In this document: in pieces, positions 28,359 to 37,229 of the stretch
Numbering within the stretch: the stretch's first letter is position 1
Layout of the letters: each line of letters begins with the position of its first letter
Source: Pseudomonas sp. RIT-562
Lineage (GTDB): Bacteria > Pseudomonadota > Gammaproteobacteria > Pseudomonadales > Pseudomonadaceae
Direction of reading: 5' to 3'
DNA length: 64,000 nucleotides
Assembly (NCBI RefSeq): GCF_026241895.1
Contig: NZ_JAPJIV010000002.1
Coordinates: 248,001-312,000, forward strand
Translations under genes and position numbers: made by a program
The notes under the pieces: model-generated
The model's database searches: none
Told to the model about the DNA's origin: nothing
What the model saw: the letters and a program-made list of their open reading frames with translations, nothing else

Positions 28359-29783
28359 ATGCAAACCAAACTCCTGATCAACGGCCAGCTAATCACCGGC
28401 GAAGGCCCCGCCCAAGCCGTGTTCAACCCGGCCCTTGGCCGAGTCCTGGTGGAAATCAACGAAGCCAGCGAAGCCCAGGTCGATGCCGCCGTGCGCGCCG
28501 CCGATGCGGCGTTCGACAGCTGGTCGCAAACGCCGCCGAAAGATCGCTCGCTGCTGCTGCTCAAGCTCGCCGACGCCATCGAGGCCCATGGCGAAGAGCT
28601 GGCCAAGCTGGAATCGGACAACTGCGGCAAGCCCTACAGCGCCGCGCTGAACGACGAGATCCCGGCGATTGCCGACGTGTTCCGCTTCTTCGCCGGCGCT
28701 AGCCGCTGCATGAGCGGCTCGGCGGGCGGTGAGTACCTGCCGGGCCACACCTCGATGATCCGCCGCGATCCAGTGGGCGTGATCGCCTCCATCGCACCGT
28801 GGAACTACCCGCTGATGATGGTCGCCTGGAAAATCGCCCCGGCCCTGGCCGCCGGTAATACCGTGGTGCTCAAGCCGTCGGAGCAAACCCCGCTGACCGC
28901 GTTGCGCCTGGCCGAACTGGCGTCGGAAATCTTCCCGGCCGGTGTGCTCAACCTGGTGTTCGGTCGTGGTCCTACGGTGGGCAGCCCGCTGGTTACCCAC
29001 CCCAAAGTGCGCATGGTCTCGCTGACCGGCTCGATCGCCACCGGCTCGAACATCATTTCCAGCACCGCCGACAGCGTCAAGCGCATGCACATGGAGCTGG
29101 GCGGCAAGGCCCCGGTGATCATCTTCGACGACGCCGACATCGACGCCGCCGTGGAAGGCATCCGCACCTTCGGTTTCTACAACGCCGGCCAGGATTGCAC
29201 TGCAGCCTGCCGCATCTACGCCCAGGCCGGGATCTACGAGCAGTTCGTCGAGAAACTCGGTGCCGCGGTCAGCAGCATCAAGTACGGCTTGCAGGATGAT
29301 CCGGCGACCGAGCTCGGCCCGCTGATCACCGCGCAACACCGCGACCGCGTGGCCGGGTTCGTCGAACGCGCCGTGGCGCAGTCGCACATCCGCCTGATCA
29401 CGGGCGGCAAGGCGGTGGAAGGCAACGGTTTCTTCTTCGAGCCGACGGTCCTGGCGGACGCGCAGCAGGATGACGAAATCGTCCGCCGCGAGGTGTTCGG
29501 GCCAGTGGTCTCGGTGACCAAGTTCAGCGATGAAGCCCAGGTGCTGGGTTGGGCCAACGACTCGGACTACGGCCTGGCGTCCTCGGTATGGACCACCGAC
29601 GTCGGCCGCGCGAATCGCCTGGCGGCGCGCCTGCAATATGGCTGCACCTGGGTCAACACGCACTTCATGCTCGTCAGCGAAATGCCCCATGGCGGTCAGA
29701 AATTGTCCGGGTATGGCAAGGACATGTCGATGTATGGGCTGGAGGACTACACCGTTGTGCGGCATGTGATGTTCAAGCACTAA
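28359..29783 (+). CDS. patD: Aldehyde dehydrogenase, gamma-aminobutyraldehyde type (copy 2, PatD-like)
   Basis: A 474-residue NAD-dependent dehydrogenase with [13 protein letters not shown] and the catalytic Cys in [11 protein letters not shown]. It follows ydcSTUV-like genes exactly as patD (ydcW) does in E. coli and probably oxidises 4-aminobutyraldehyde, formed from putrescine or by cleavage of spermidine, to GABA. It is 20 residues shorter at the N-terminus than copy 1. TGAGGAC precedes the ATG. The symbol is by synteny and motifs; the aldehyde actually preferred by each copy cannot be told. Confidence 0.86.
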   Translation: MQTKLLINGQLITGEGPAQAVFNPALGRVLVEINEASEAQVDAAVRAADAAFDSWSQTPPKDRSLLLLKLADAIEAHGEELAKLESDNCGKPYSAALNDEIPAIADVFRFFAGASRCMSGSAGGEYLPGHTSMIRRDPVGVIASIAPWNYPLMMVAWKIAPALAAGNTVVLKPSEQTPLTALRLAELASEIFPAGVLNLVFGRGPTVGSPLVTHPKVRMVSLTGSIATGSNIISSTADSVKRMHMELGGKAPVIIFDDADIDAAVEGIRTFGFYNAGQDCTAACRIYAQAGIYEQFVEKLGAAVSSIKYGLQDDPATELGPLITAQHRDRVAGFVERAVAQSHIRLITGGKAVEGNGFFFEPTVLADAQQDDEIVRREVFGPVVSVTKFSDEAQVLGWANDSDYGLASSVWTTDVGRANRLAARLQYGCTWVNTHFMLVSEMPHGGQKLSGYGKDMSMYGLEDYTVVRHVMFKH

Positions 29784-29793
29784 AGAGCAAAAG

Positions 29794-29865
29794 CATCGCG
29801 AGCAGGCTCACTCCTACAGGGGCAAGGTGACCACAAAACCTGTAGGAGTGAGCCTGCTCGCGATG
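29794..29865. repeat. REP pair in tail-to-tail orientation
   Basis: CATCGCGAGCAGGCTCACTC followed, 20 bases on, by its complement ending in GCGATG. Here the TCCTACAG ends face each other, the reverse of most pairs in the window. Confidence 0.87.
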
Positions 29866-29977
29866 GCGTCCCCCGGATTCAAGGCAGAAACCGGCACTCA
29901 GTACCACCAGGTCTCACATCAGAAAAACCAAAACAACAACCACCGAACCGGGCTGAATCATCGCAACCCCGCCACGG

Positions 29978-29993
29978 TTTCGGACATCCGAAA
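29978..29993. promoter_or_regulatory. Perfect 16-bp palindrome upstream of the permease-spdH pair
   Basis: TTTCGGACATCCGAAA, arms of six bases around ACAT, 28 bp before the ATG at 30022 and just ahead of the CCGGAG ribosome site. Position suggests an operator for the permease and spermidine dehydrogenase genes; regulator unknown. Confidence 0.45.
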
Positions 29994-30021
29994 TCTGCCG
30001 ATTTTCCGGAGCTAACAGACC

Positions 30022-31506
30022 ATGAGTGCATCACCCGATCTCTCCACAGCCGCCGTCGACAGCGATGCCGAGCAGCTACGCAAACTGGGTTACACCTCCA
30101 ACTTCAATCGCAGCATGAGCCTGTGGGAAAACTTCGCCCTGGGCTTCACCTACCTGTCCCCGGTCGTAGGGGTTTATACCCTGTTCGGCCTGTGCCTGGC
30201 TGCCGGCGGGCCCCCGATGTTCTGGGCCTACCTGCTGGTCGGCTGCGGCCAGTTGCTGGTGTGCCTGATCTTCGGTGAAGTGGTCTCGCAGTTTCCGATT
30301 TCCGGCGGCGTCTACCCCTGGGCGCGTCGCCTGGTGGGCAAGCGCTGGGCGTGGATGGTCGGCTGGATCTACTCTATCGCGCTGTGCGTCACCATCGCCG
30401 CAGTGGCAGTCGGTGCCGGCCCGTACCTGGCAGCCATGCTCGGGTTTGAACCCAGCAACAACACCAACATCATCATCGCACTGGTGCTGACGCTGTTCGC
30501 CACCCTGGTCAACCTCAGCGGCACCAAGGTGCTGGCGCGCATCGCCATGTTCGGCTTCCTGTGCGAGCTGGTCGGCGCGGTAATCGTTGGGGTGTACCTG
30601 CTGGTGTTCGAGCGCCATCAACCGCTCAGCGTGTTGTTCAATACTTTCGACATCAGCATCAACGGCTCTTACCTGCCGGCCTTCCTGACCGCCTCGCTGG
30701 CGGGCATGTTCCTGTACTACGGCTTCGAAGCCTGCGGCGATGTCGCCGAAGAAACCCCGAACCCGAGCAAGCAGATCCCGGTGGCCATGCGCATGACCAT
30801 CTACATCGGTGGCATCGCCGCAATGTTTGCCTGCCTGGCGCTGATACTCGCGGTGCCCGACATGCAGGCGGTCATCGACGGCACCGACAAGGACCCGGTG
30901 ACTACCATCCTCAATAACGCCTTCGGCCCTGTCGGCTCGAAAATGGTCATGGGCGTGGTGATGATTTCCTTCATCTCCTGCGTCATCAGCCTGCAAGCAG
31001 CGGCGAGTCGCCTGCTGTATTCCTATGCGCGGGATGAAATGGTCATCGGCAGTTCGCTGCTGAAGAAGATTTCTCCTACCACCCAGGTTCCGGTTGCTGC
31101 ACTGTTCGTGTCCGGTGTCCTGCCGGCGCTTATCATTGTGCTGGGCTTTTTCCTGCAGGATGCGGTGGCGACCATCGTCAGCTTCGCCGCCATCGGTATC
31201 TACCTGGCGTTCCAGATGATCGTGCTGGCGGCGCTGTACGCACGCATGAAGGGCTGGAAGCCGAGCGGCAAATTCACCCTGGGCGCCTGGGGCTGGGCGG
31301 TCAATATCGGCGCGCTGGTCTATGGTGTCGCGGCCATTATCAACATGGCCTGGCCGCGCACGCCGGATGCGGCGTGGTACGTCAACTACGCCATGGTCTT
31401 GAGCACCGCCATCGTCATCGGCCTGGGCCTGCTGTACATGTGGCTCGCCAAACCCTACGACCACGGCACCGCGCCTGCAGGCGATGCCTGGAAAGTCAGC
31501 CGGTAA
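30022..31506 (+). CDS. APC-superfamily amino acid/amine permease
   Basis: A 494-residue inner-membrane transporter with about 12 predicted helices; the N-terminal soluble segment (1-35) is followed by the helix-1 glycine motif and PISGGVYPWARR, typical of the APC family of amino acid-polyamine-organocation carriers. It resembles GABA/choline or amine permeases more than arginine-type exchangers. It is directly before spdH (65 bp), with a probable operator palindrome upstream, so it may take up a product of spermidine oxidation such as GABA or 1,3-diaminopropane. Substrate is inferred only from context. Confidence 0.85.
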   Translation: MSASPDLSTAAVDSDAEQLRKLGYTSNFNRSMSLWENFALGFTYLSPVVGVYTLFGLCLAAGGPPMFWAYLLVGCGQLLVCLIFGEVVSQFPISGGVYPWARRLVGKRWAWMVGWIYSIALCVTIAAVAVGAGPYLAAMLGFEPSNNTNIIIALVLTLFATLVNLSGTKVLARIAMFGFLCELVGAVIVGVYLLVFERHQPLSVLFNTFDISINGSYLPAFLTASLAGMFLYYGFEACGDVAEETPNPSKQIPVAMRMTIYIGGIAAMFACLALILAVPDMQAVIDGTDKDPVTTILNNAFGPVGSKMVMGVVMISFISCVISLQAAASRLLYSYARDEMVIGSSLLKKISPTTQVPVAALFVSGVLPALIIVLGFFLQDAVATIVSFAAIGIYLAFQMIVLAALYARMKGWKPSGKFTLGAWGWAVNIGALVYGVAAIINMAWPRTPDAAWYVNYAMVLSTAIVIGLGLLYMWLAKPYDHGTAPAGDAWKVSR

Positions 31507-31570
31507 CGGCTCTCGCCCCGGCATCTATGTGGATGCCGGGGCGATTTATCAAAACCAACAAGGATTGAAC

Positions 31571-33433
31571 ATGGACATCACCCGCCGCGACTTCCTCAAC
31601 GGCGTTGCAGTCACCATTGCTGCTGGCATGACGCCACTGCAGATTCTCCAGGCCGCTCCCGATGGCCGCTATTACCCACCGGCCCTGACCGGCCTGCGCG
31701 GCAGCCACGTCGGCTCCTTCGAAATTGCCCACCAGATGGGCTGGGAGAAAAAGGTCTTCGACACCGACAAGCTGCCCATCACCGAGGAATACGATCTGGT
31801 GGTGGTAGGCGGCGGCCTTAGCGGCCTGTCAGCTGCCTGGTTCTACCGTGAGAAACATCCGACAGCGCGCATCCTGATTCTGGAAAACCATGATGACTTT
31901 GGCGGTCACGCCAAGCGCAATGAATTTTCGGCCGGCGGCCGCACGATCATCGGCTACGGCGGCAGCGAAGCCTTCCAGTCGCCTAATCATCTGTACAGCA
32001 AGGAAGTGAACGGCCTGCTGAAAAAACTCGGCGTCGACATCAAGCGCTTCGAGACCGCCTTCGACCGCCAGTTCTATCCCGACCTGGGCTTGTCCCGCGC
32101 GGTGTTCTTCGACAAGGAAAACTTCGGCGAAGACAAACTGGTCAGCGGCGATCCAACGCCGATGGTGGCAGACGACATCGCCCCTGATCAGCTCCACGCC
32201 CGTTCCATCAGCGATTTCATCAACGACTTCCCGCTGCCCCAAGCCGATCGCCAGGCGCTGATCGCGCTGCACACGACACCCAAGGACTATCTGGCCGGCA
32301 AGACCACCGAGGAAAAAACCGCGCACCTGGAAACCACCAGTTACCAGGACTTCCTGCTCAAGGACGTAGGGCTGTCAGCCCAGGCGGTGAAATACTTCCA
32401 GAGTCGCACCAACGATTTCATGGCGCTGAGCATCGACGCTGTCGCCGCTTCCGACGCCTACTCGGTCGGTTTCCCAGGCTTTGGCGCGATGAATCTGGAG
32501 CCCATCAGCGAAGAAGCCCAGGCAGAAATGGAAGAGCCCTACATCTACCATTTCCCCGACGGCAACGCCTCGCTCGCCCGCCTGCTGGTGCGCAGCCTGA
32601 TCCCCTCAGTGGCACCGGGACACACGATGGACGACGTGGTCCTTGCTTCGTTCGACTACGCCAGGCTCGATCAACCCAAGGCCCCCGTGCGAATTCGCCT
32701 CAACAGCACAGCGGTCAGCGTGCGCAACGTCGGCAGTGGCGTGAACGTCGGCTACAGCCGGGGCGGTCAGCTCAGCCAGGTGCGGGGCAAGCACTGCATC
32801 ATGGCCTGCTACAACATGGTCATCCCCTACCTGCTGCGCGACCTGTCGGCCGAGCAGTCTCATGCACTGAGCCAGAACGTGAAGTTCCCGCTGGTGTACA
32901 CCAAGGTGGTGATCCGCAACTGGGAGTCGTTCCAGAAACTGGGCGTGCATGAAATCTACGCCGCGACCCAACCCTACAGCCGCATCAAGCTCGACTATCC
33001 GGTGAGCATGGGCGGCTACGATCACCCTCGCGACCCGAAACAACCCATCGGCCTGCACATGGTCTACGTTCCCACTAGCCCCAACAGCGGCATGAACGCC
33101 CGCGACCAGGCACGTGCCGGCCGCGGTCGACTGTACGGCCAGTCGTTCGAACAACTGGAAGCGCAGCTGCGCGATCAGCTGCAACGCATGCTCGGCCCAG
33201 GCGGCTTCAACCACCAGACCGACATCCTGGCAATCACGGTCAATCGCTGGTCCCACGGCTACGCCTATTTCTCCAATAGCCTGTACGACGATGCGGATGA
33301 GAGCGAAAAACTGATGAACCTGGCACGTCAGCCAGTAGGTCGAGTCAGCATCGCCAACTCGGACGCGGCATGGAGCGCTTATGCGCATGCGGCGATTGAT
33401 GAGGCGTATCGAGCGGTGGGGGAAGTCGGGTAG
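31571..33433 (+). CDS. spdH: Spermidine dehydrogenase, Tat-exported flavoprotein
   Basis: A 620-residue FAD-dependent amine dehydrogenase. The N-terminus carries a twin-arginine motif (TRRDFLNG, residues 4-11) followed by a moderately hydrophobic stretch, so folded export to the periplasm is likely. The FAD-binding Rossmann motif VVVGGGLSGLSAAW lies at 77-90. Length and the start MDITRRDFLNG match P. aeruginosa SpdH as I remember it, which cleaves spermidine to 1,3-diaminopropane and 4-aminobutyraldehyde; spermine may also be used. The AAGGATTG ribosome site supports ATG 31571. It completes the polyamine module with the permease, importer and dehydrogenases. Confidence 0.87.
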   Translation: MDITRRDFLNGVAVTIAAGMTPLQILQAAPDGRYYPPALTGLRGSHVGSFEIAHQMGWEKKVFDTDKLPITEEYDLVVVGGGLSGLSAAWFYREKHPTARILILENHDDFGGHAKRNEFSAGGRTIIGYGGSEAFQSPNHLYSKEVNGLLKKLGVDIKRFETAFDRQFYPDLGLSRAVFFDKENFGEDKLVSGDPTPMVADDIAPDQLHARSISDFINDFPLPQADRQALIALHTTPKDYLAGKTTEEKTAHLETTSYQDFLLKDVGLSAQAVKYFQSRTNDFMALSIDAVAASDAYSVGFPGFGAMNLEPISEEAQAEMEEPYIYHFPDGNASLARLLVRSLIPSVAPGHTMDDVVLASFDYARLDQPKAPVRIRLNSTAVSVRNVGSGVNVGYSRGGQLSQVRGKHCIMACYNMVIPYLLRDLSAEQSHALSQNVKFPLVYTKVVIRNWESFQKLGVHEIYAATQPYSRIKLDYPVSMGGYDHPRDPKQPIGLHMVYVPTSPNSGMNARDQARAGRGRLYGQSFEQLEAQLRDQLQRMLGPGGFNHQTDILAITVNRWSHGYAYFSNSLYDDADESEKLMNLARQPVGRVSIANSDAAWSAYAHAAIDEAYRAVGEVG

Positions 33434-33440
33434 GCGAAAA

Positions 33441-33471
33441 AGATTCGGCCGTAACTAGACGTTACGGCCGA
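33441..33471 (-). terminator. Intrinsic terminator of the small minus-strand gene
   Basis: Perfect 11-bp stem TCGGCCGTAAC / GTTACGGCCGA with a 5-base loop (33445-33471); on the minus strand it is followed by ATCTTTTT. It lies 12 bp beyond the stop at 33483 and may also serve spdH. Confidence 0.82.
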
Positions 33472-33482
33472 TCCCTGCTTCA

Positions 33483-33668
33483 TCAAAACCGCGATACAGT
33501 CCGCATCGCGTCCACCAGGTAGCGCATGGCGATCCGGTCGCTCTCCGAGAGGTCGCGGTATTGCTCCACCAATTTCATTTCATCCGAACTCAATCGACGC
33601 CTTCGACGACTGACATTGAAGCAAGGAAATAATCCCAACATTTCGGTAATGCCTTGTACTTTCGCCAT
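33483..33668 (-). CDS. Small basic protein of unknown function
   Basis: A 61-residue basic protein with a stretch of five arginines (SRRRRRL, about 20-26) and a helical C-terminal part (DEMKLVEQYRDLSESDRIAMRYLVDAM). AGGACATC precedes ATG 33668, and a strong intrinsic terminator follows on the same strand, both arguing for a real gene. No known family is recognised; the helical tail resembles the C-terminal helices of some XRE-like regulator fragments, but no helix-turn-helix is visible. Convergent with spdH. Confidence 0.65.
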   Translation of the reverse strand: MAKVQGITEMLGLFPCFNVSRRRRRLSSDEMKLVEQYRDLSESDRIAMRYLVDAMRTVSRF

Positions 33669-34056
33669 GGACGATGTCCTTCCATATGTCAGAGAAACCT
33701 AAATGCCCATCGCCCCTATCCAATTGTGCAGCCACCGGCCTGAAGGGCAGAAACCGGTCATGCCCATAGAATAGAAAGTTAATCGGCGCTGAAAAGGGGT
33801 TTTTAGAGTAATTAGTCGAAAAAAGCAGAAATGCCCTCAAATTCAGAACGGCCTGTAAGAAAAGTTAACCGACATTTCTTGTTTCATTGCCGGGCTGTCC
33901 TAATGCCATCAATCAATTTTGCTCTGCTACCGAACGGTTTAAGCTAATTGGCATCTGTTTAGAGTCCGTTGCGTTTGGCCGAAGGCATGTCCGAACCCCA
34001 TTTTTGATCCAGCACGTGCCAGGAACGGCGCGGGATTGTTCACGACAGGTTTACTT
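33669..34056. other. AT-richer 388-bp intergenic region before opgD
   Basis: Visibly lower in GC than its surroundings. It separates the divergent small gene and opgD and must hold their promoters. Neither a convincing sigma-70 pair nor an AlgU site is evident, and no repeat or RNA gene is recognised. Confidence 0.4.
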
Positions 34057-35682
34057 ATGCACCGCAGGAATTTGCTCAAAGCGTCCATGGCCATTGCGGC
34101 TTACACAGGCTTGTCCGCTACCGGACTGCTGGCGTCCCGGGCTTGGGCCGCCAATGGCACGGCCGATGGCGACGCCCAGGCTTTCGACTTCGAATCACTG
34201 AAGATCCAGGCCAAGCAACTTGCCGGCAACCGTTACCAGGACACCAAGCAGGTGCTGCCGCCGACCCTGGCCACCATGACGCCGCAAAATTTCAACGCGA
34301 TCCGCTACGACGCCGAGCATTCCCTGTGGAATGACCTGAACGGCCAGCTCGACGTGCAGTTCTTCCACGTGGGCATGGGGTTCAAGCAGCCCGTGCGCAT
34401 GTACAGCGTTGATCCCAAGACCCGCCAGGCTCGCGAAGTGCATTTCCGCCCTTCCCTGTTCAACTACGAGAAAACCACGGTCGACACCCAGCAGCTCAAG
34501 GGTGACCTGGGTTTCTCCGGATTCAAGCTGTTCAAGGCACCCGAGCTGGACCGCCACGACGTACTGTCATTCCTCGGCGCCAGCTATTTCCGGGCAGTCG
34601 ACGCCACAGGCCAGTACGGCCTCTCGGCACGTGGCCTGGCGGTGGATACCTACGCGAAAAAGCGTGAGGAATTTCCTGATTTCACCAAGTTCTGGTTCGA
34701 GACCCCGGACAAGAACAGCACCCGCTTCGTGGTCTATGCCCTGCTGGACTCGCCGAGCGCCACCGGTGCCTATCGGTTCGACATCGACTGCCAGGCCAGC
34801 CAGGTGGTCATGGCCGTCGACGCGCACATCAATGCGCGCACGGCCATCGAACAACTGGGTATCGCACCGATGACCAGCATGTTCAGCTGTGGCACCCACG
34901 AACGGCGCATGTGCGACACCATCCATCCGCAAATTCACGACTCCGATCGCCTGGCCATGTGGCGCGGCAACGGCGAGTGGATCTGCCGGCCGCTGAACAA
35001 CCCGGCGACCCTGCAGTTCAACGCGTTTGCCGACACGGATCCCAAGGGTTTCGGCCTGGTACAGACCGATCACGAATTCGCCAGTTATCAGGACACTGTC
35101 GACTGGTACAGCAAGCGTCCAAGCCTGTGGGTAGAACCTACAACCGCATGGGGCGAAGGCTCCATCGATTTGCTGGAAATTCCTACGACCGGCGAGACCC
35201 TGGATAACATTGTCGCGTTCTGGACGCCGAAAAAACCGGTGGCCGCCGGGGACTCGCTGAATTACGGCTACAAGCTCTACTGGAGCGCCCTGCCACCGGT
35301 AGGCACGCCACTGGCGCGAGTCAACGCGACGCGTTCCGGCATGGGCGGCTTCACCGAGGGTTGGGCGCCGGGTGAACATTATCCGCCAGTCTGGGCGCGG
35401 CGATTTGCCGTGGACTTCAATGGTGGCGGTCTGGATCGCTTGCCGGAGGGCACCGGAATCGAGCCAGTGGTGACCTGTTCGCACGGCGAGGTGAAGGATT
35501 TCAGCGTGCTGGTGCTGGATGACATCAAGGGTTATCGCATTCTCTTCGACTGGTACCCGACCAGCGACAGCGTGGAGCCGGTGGAGCTGCGGTTGTTTAT
35601 CCGCACCAATGACCGCACCTTGAGCGAAACCTGGCTGTATCAGTACTTCCCGCCTGCGCCGGACAAGCGTAAATACGTGTGA
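34057..35682 (+). CDS. opgD: Periplasmic glucan biosynthesis protein D
   Basis: A 541-residue periplasmic protein needed for the structure of osmoregulated periplasmic glucans. The N-terminus has a twin-arginine signal ([10 protein letters not shown]) and a hydrophobic stretch ending at RAWA|ANG (about residue 32), as in E. coli OpgD/MdoD. The mature protein begins with the glucan-domain pattern [14 protein letters not shown], includes a beta-sandwich with [15 protein letters not shown], and ends in an immunoglobulin-like domain (about 420-541). Start ATG 34057 gives the correct signal. Monocistronic, followed by a REP pair. Confidence 0.93.
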   Translation: MHRRNLLKASMAIAAYTGLSATGLLASRAWAANGTADGDAQAFDFESLKIQAKQLAGNRYQDTKQVLPPTLATMTPQNFNAIRYDAEHSLWNDLNGQLDVQFFHVGMGFKQPVRMYSVDPKTRQAREVHFRPSLFNYEKTTVDTQQLKGDLGFSGFKLFKAPELDRHDVLSFLGASYFRAVDATGQYGLSARGLAVDTYAKKREEFPDFTKFWFETPDKNSTRFVVYALLDSPSATGAYRFDIDCQASQVVMAVDAHINARTAIEQLGIAPMTSMFSCGTHERRMCDTIHPQIHDSDRLAMWRGNGEWICRPLNNPATLQFNAFADTDPKGFGLVQTDHEFASYQDTVDWYSKRPSLWVEPTTAWGEGSIDLLEIPTTGETLDNIVAFWTPKKPVAAGDSLNYGYKLYWSALPPVGTPLARVNATRSGMGGFTEGWAPGEHYPPVWARRFAVDFNGGGLDRLPEGTGIEPVVTCSHGEVKDFSVLVLDDIKGYRILFDWYPTSDSVEPVELRLFIRTNDRTLSETWLYQYFPPAPDKRKYV

Positions 35683-35729
35683 CCGTATGACACCACTGAT
35701 GTAAGGCACGATCACTGTGGTGGCGCACC

Positions 35730-35823
35730 CTGTGGGAGCAAAGCTTGCTCGCGATGGCAGTCTGATGTTCAGCATCCATGCTGAATGTTACTCAGTAATC
35801 GCGAGCAAGCTTTGCTCCCACAG
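35730..35823. repeat. REP pair, GTGGGAGCAAAGCTTGCTC type
   Basis: CTGTGGGAGCAAAGCTTGCT and its complement, each within about 27-base arms, bracket a 40-base centre that itself holds a hairpin (TTCAGCAT / ATGCTGAA). Between convergent opgD and the flavin oxidoreductase. Confidence 0.88.
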
Positions 35824-35853
35824 ACATCACCGCGTTATAGGGCCGGCGTGACT

Positions 35854-36960
35854 TCAGTCACGCAAATCCGACTCATGGATCGGCTGATCCCGATGCGTCG
35901 CCCGCTGATACTGCGCAGGCCATACAGCTTTGCGCCCGCCCAAATCATCATCGGCATGCAACGGCCAGTACGGATCACGCAACAGTTCTCGCGCCAGGAA
36001 GATGATATCCGCCTGGCACGTGCGCAGGATGTGCTCGGCTTGCGCAGGTTCGGTAATCATTCCTACTGTGCCCGTGGCGATGCCTGACTCCTTGCGCACC
36101 CTTTCGGCGAAGCGAGTCTGGTAACCCGGCCCGGTTGGAATTTCCGCATTGACCGCCGTACCGCCCGAGGACACGTCAATCAGGTCCACGCCCATTGCTT
36201 GCAGGCGCCGCGCCAGCTCAACGGTTTCATCCGGGTTCCAGCCATCTTCCACCCAGTCCGTCGCCGACACTCGCACAAACAGCGGCAGCTCTTCGGGCCA
36301 CACGGCCCTCACCGCTTCCGTGACCTGCAGGACCAGGCGGATGCGATTCTCGAACGAACCGCCATACTGATCCCGGCGCTGATTACTCAGCGGCGAGAGG
36401 AACTGATGCAGCAGGTAACCGTGGGCAGCATGCACCTCCACCACTTTAAAACCGGCCACCAGCGCGCGTTTTGCCGAGTCGACAAATGCCTGGATGATCT
36501 CGGCGATGGCGCCTTCATCCAGTTGCGTGGGCTGGGTATGTTGCGGGTCGAAAGCGATCGGCGACGGGCCCACCGGCACCCAGCCGCCATCCTCAACCTT
36601 GACGCTGCCATGCTTGCCAAGCCACGGCCGAAACGTGCTGGCCTTGCGCCCGGCATGCGCCAGCTGAATGCCCGCGACCGCGCCTTGGGCGGCGATGAAG
36701 CGAGTGATGCGTTGCAGGGGTTCGATCTGTTCGTCATTCCACAGGCCGAGGTCCTCGGCGGTGATGCGACCATCGGCGGTAACGGCCGTGGCTTCAGTAA
36801 AAATCAGGCCCGCGCCGCCAACCGCGCGGCTGCCAAGGTGGACCAGATGCCAGTCATTGGCCAGGCCATCGACGCTGGAATACTGGCACATGGGTGATAC
36901 CGCGATGCGGTTGAGCAGGGTTAGCTGGCGCAGAGTGTAGGGTTCAAGCAGCAGACTCAT
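35854..36960 (-). CDS. NADH:flavin oxidoreductase, Old Yellow Enzyme family (YqjM/XenA-like)
   Basis: A 368-residue FMN enzyme that reduces activated carbon-carbon double bonds, and often nitro-compounds, with NAD(P)H. A TIM barrel with the thermophilic-like class hallmarks: Cys25 in PMCQYSS, which tunes the flavin, QLAHAGRKAS, and HAAHGYLLHQFLSPLSN with the substrate-binding His pair region. An equivalent gene lies beside recJ in P. aeruginosa. Physiological substrate unknown. ATG 36960; monocistronic by appearance, divergent from none (recJ is also on the minus strand, upstream). Confidence 0.9.
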   Translation of the reverse strand: MSLLLEPYTLRQLTLLNRIAVSPMCQYSSVDGLANDWHLVHLGSRAVGGAGLIFTEATAVTADGRITAEDLGLWNDEQIEPLQRITRFIAAQGAVAGIQLAHAGRKASTFRPWLGKHGSVKVEDGGWVPVGPSPIAFDPQHTQPTQLDEGAIAEIIQAFVDSAKRALVAGFKVVEVHAAHGYLLHQFLSPLSNQRRDQYGGSFENRIRLVLQVTEAVRAVWPEELPLFVRVSATDWVEDGWNPDETVELARRLQAMGVDLIDVSSGGTAVNAEIPTGPGYQTRFAERVRKESGIATGTVGMITEPAQAEHILRTCQADIIFLARELLRDPYWPLHADDDLGGRKAVWPAQYQRATHRDQPIHESDLRD

Positions 36961-37158
36961 GGGGCACCTCTCGAATCAGTGGGCAGGCTCCAGGGTTCTG
37001 TTTGACAGTCGACGAGTGACAGTAAGGAGATGCAGCACCCGCCCCCGCGGGCAAAAAATTCGACAAGACGTCACAAGGAAAATCAAGCAGTGCTTAGAGC
37101 CTAGTCGACAACGGGGGATCGAGGAGGGTTCAGATGTAATGGGTGTCAGAAACATCGA

Positions 37159-37226
37159 ATCGCGAGCAGGCTCACTCCTACACTGGATATGGCGGTGCGC
37201 CTGTAGGAGTGAGCCTGCTTGCGAGA
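37159..37226. repeat. REP pair, tail-to-tail
   Basis: ATCGCGAGCAGGCTCACTCC then, after 18 bases, CTGTAGGAGTGAGCCTGCTT, immediately after the recJ stop at 37230 on the opposite strand. The 270-bp gap around it holds the promoter of the flavin oxidoreductase and nothing else recognised. Confidence 0.87.
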
Positions 37227-37229
37227 GCC

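Noticed and set aside
33580..33840. 86-codon minus-strand ORF overlapping the small basic protein gene
   Set aside because: It overlaps the better-supported ORF at 33483-33668 in another frame and lacks a ribosome site.
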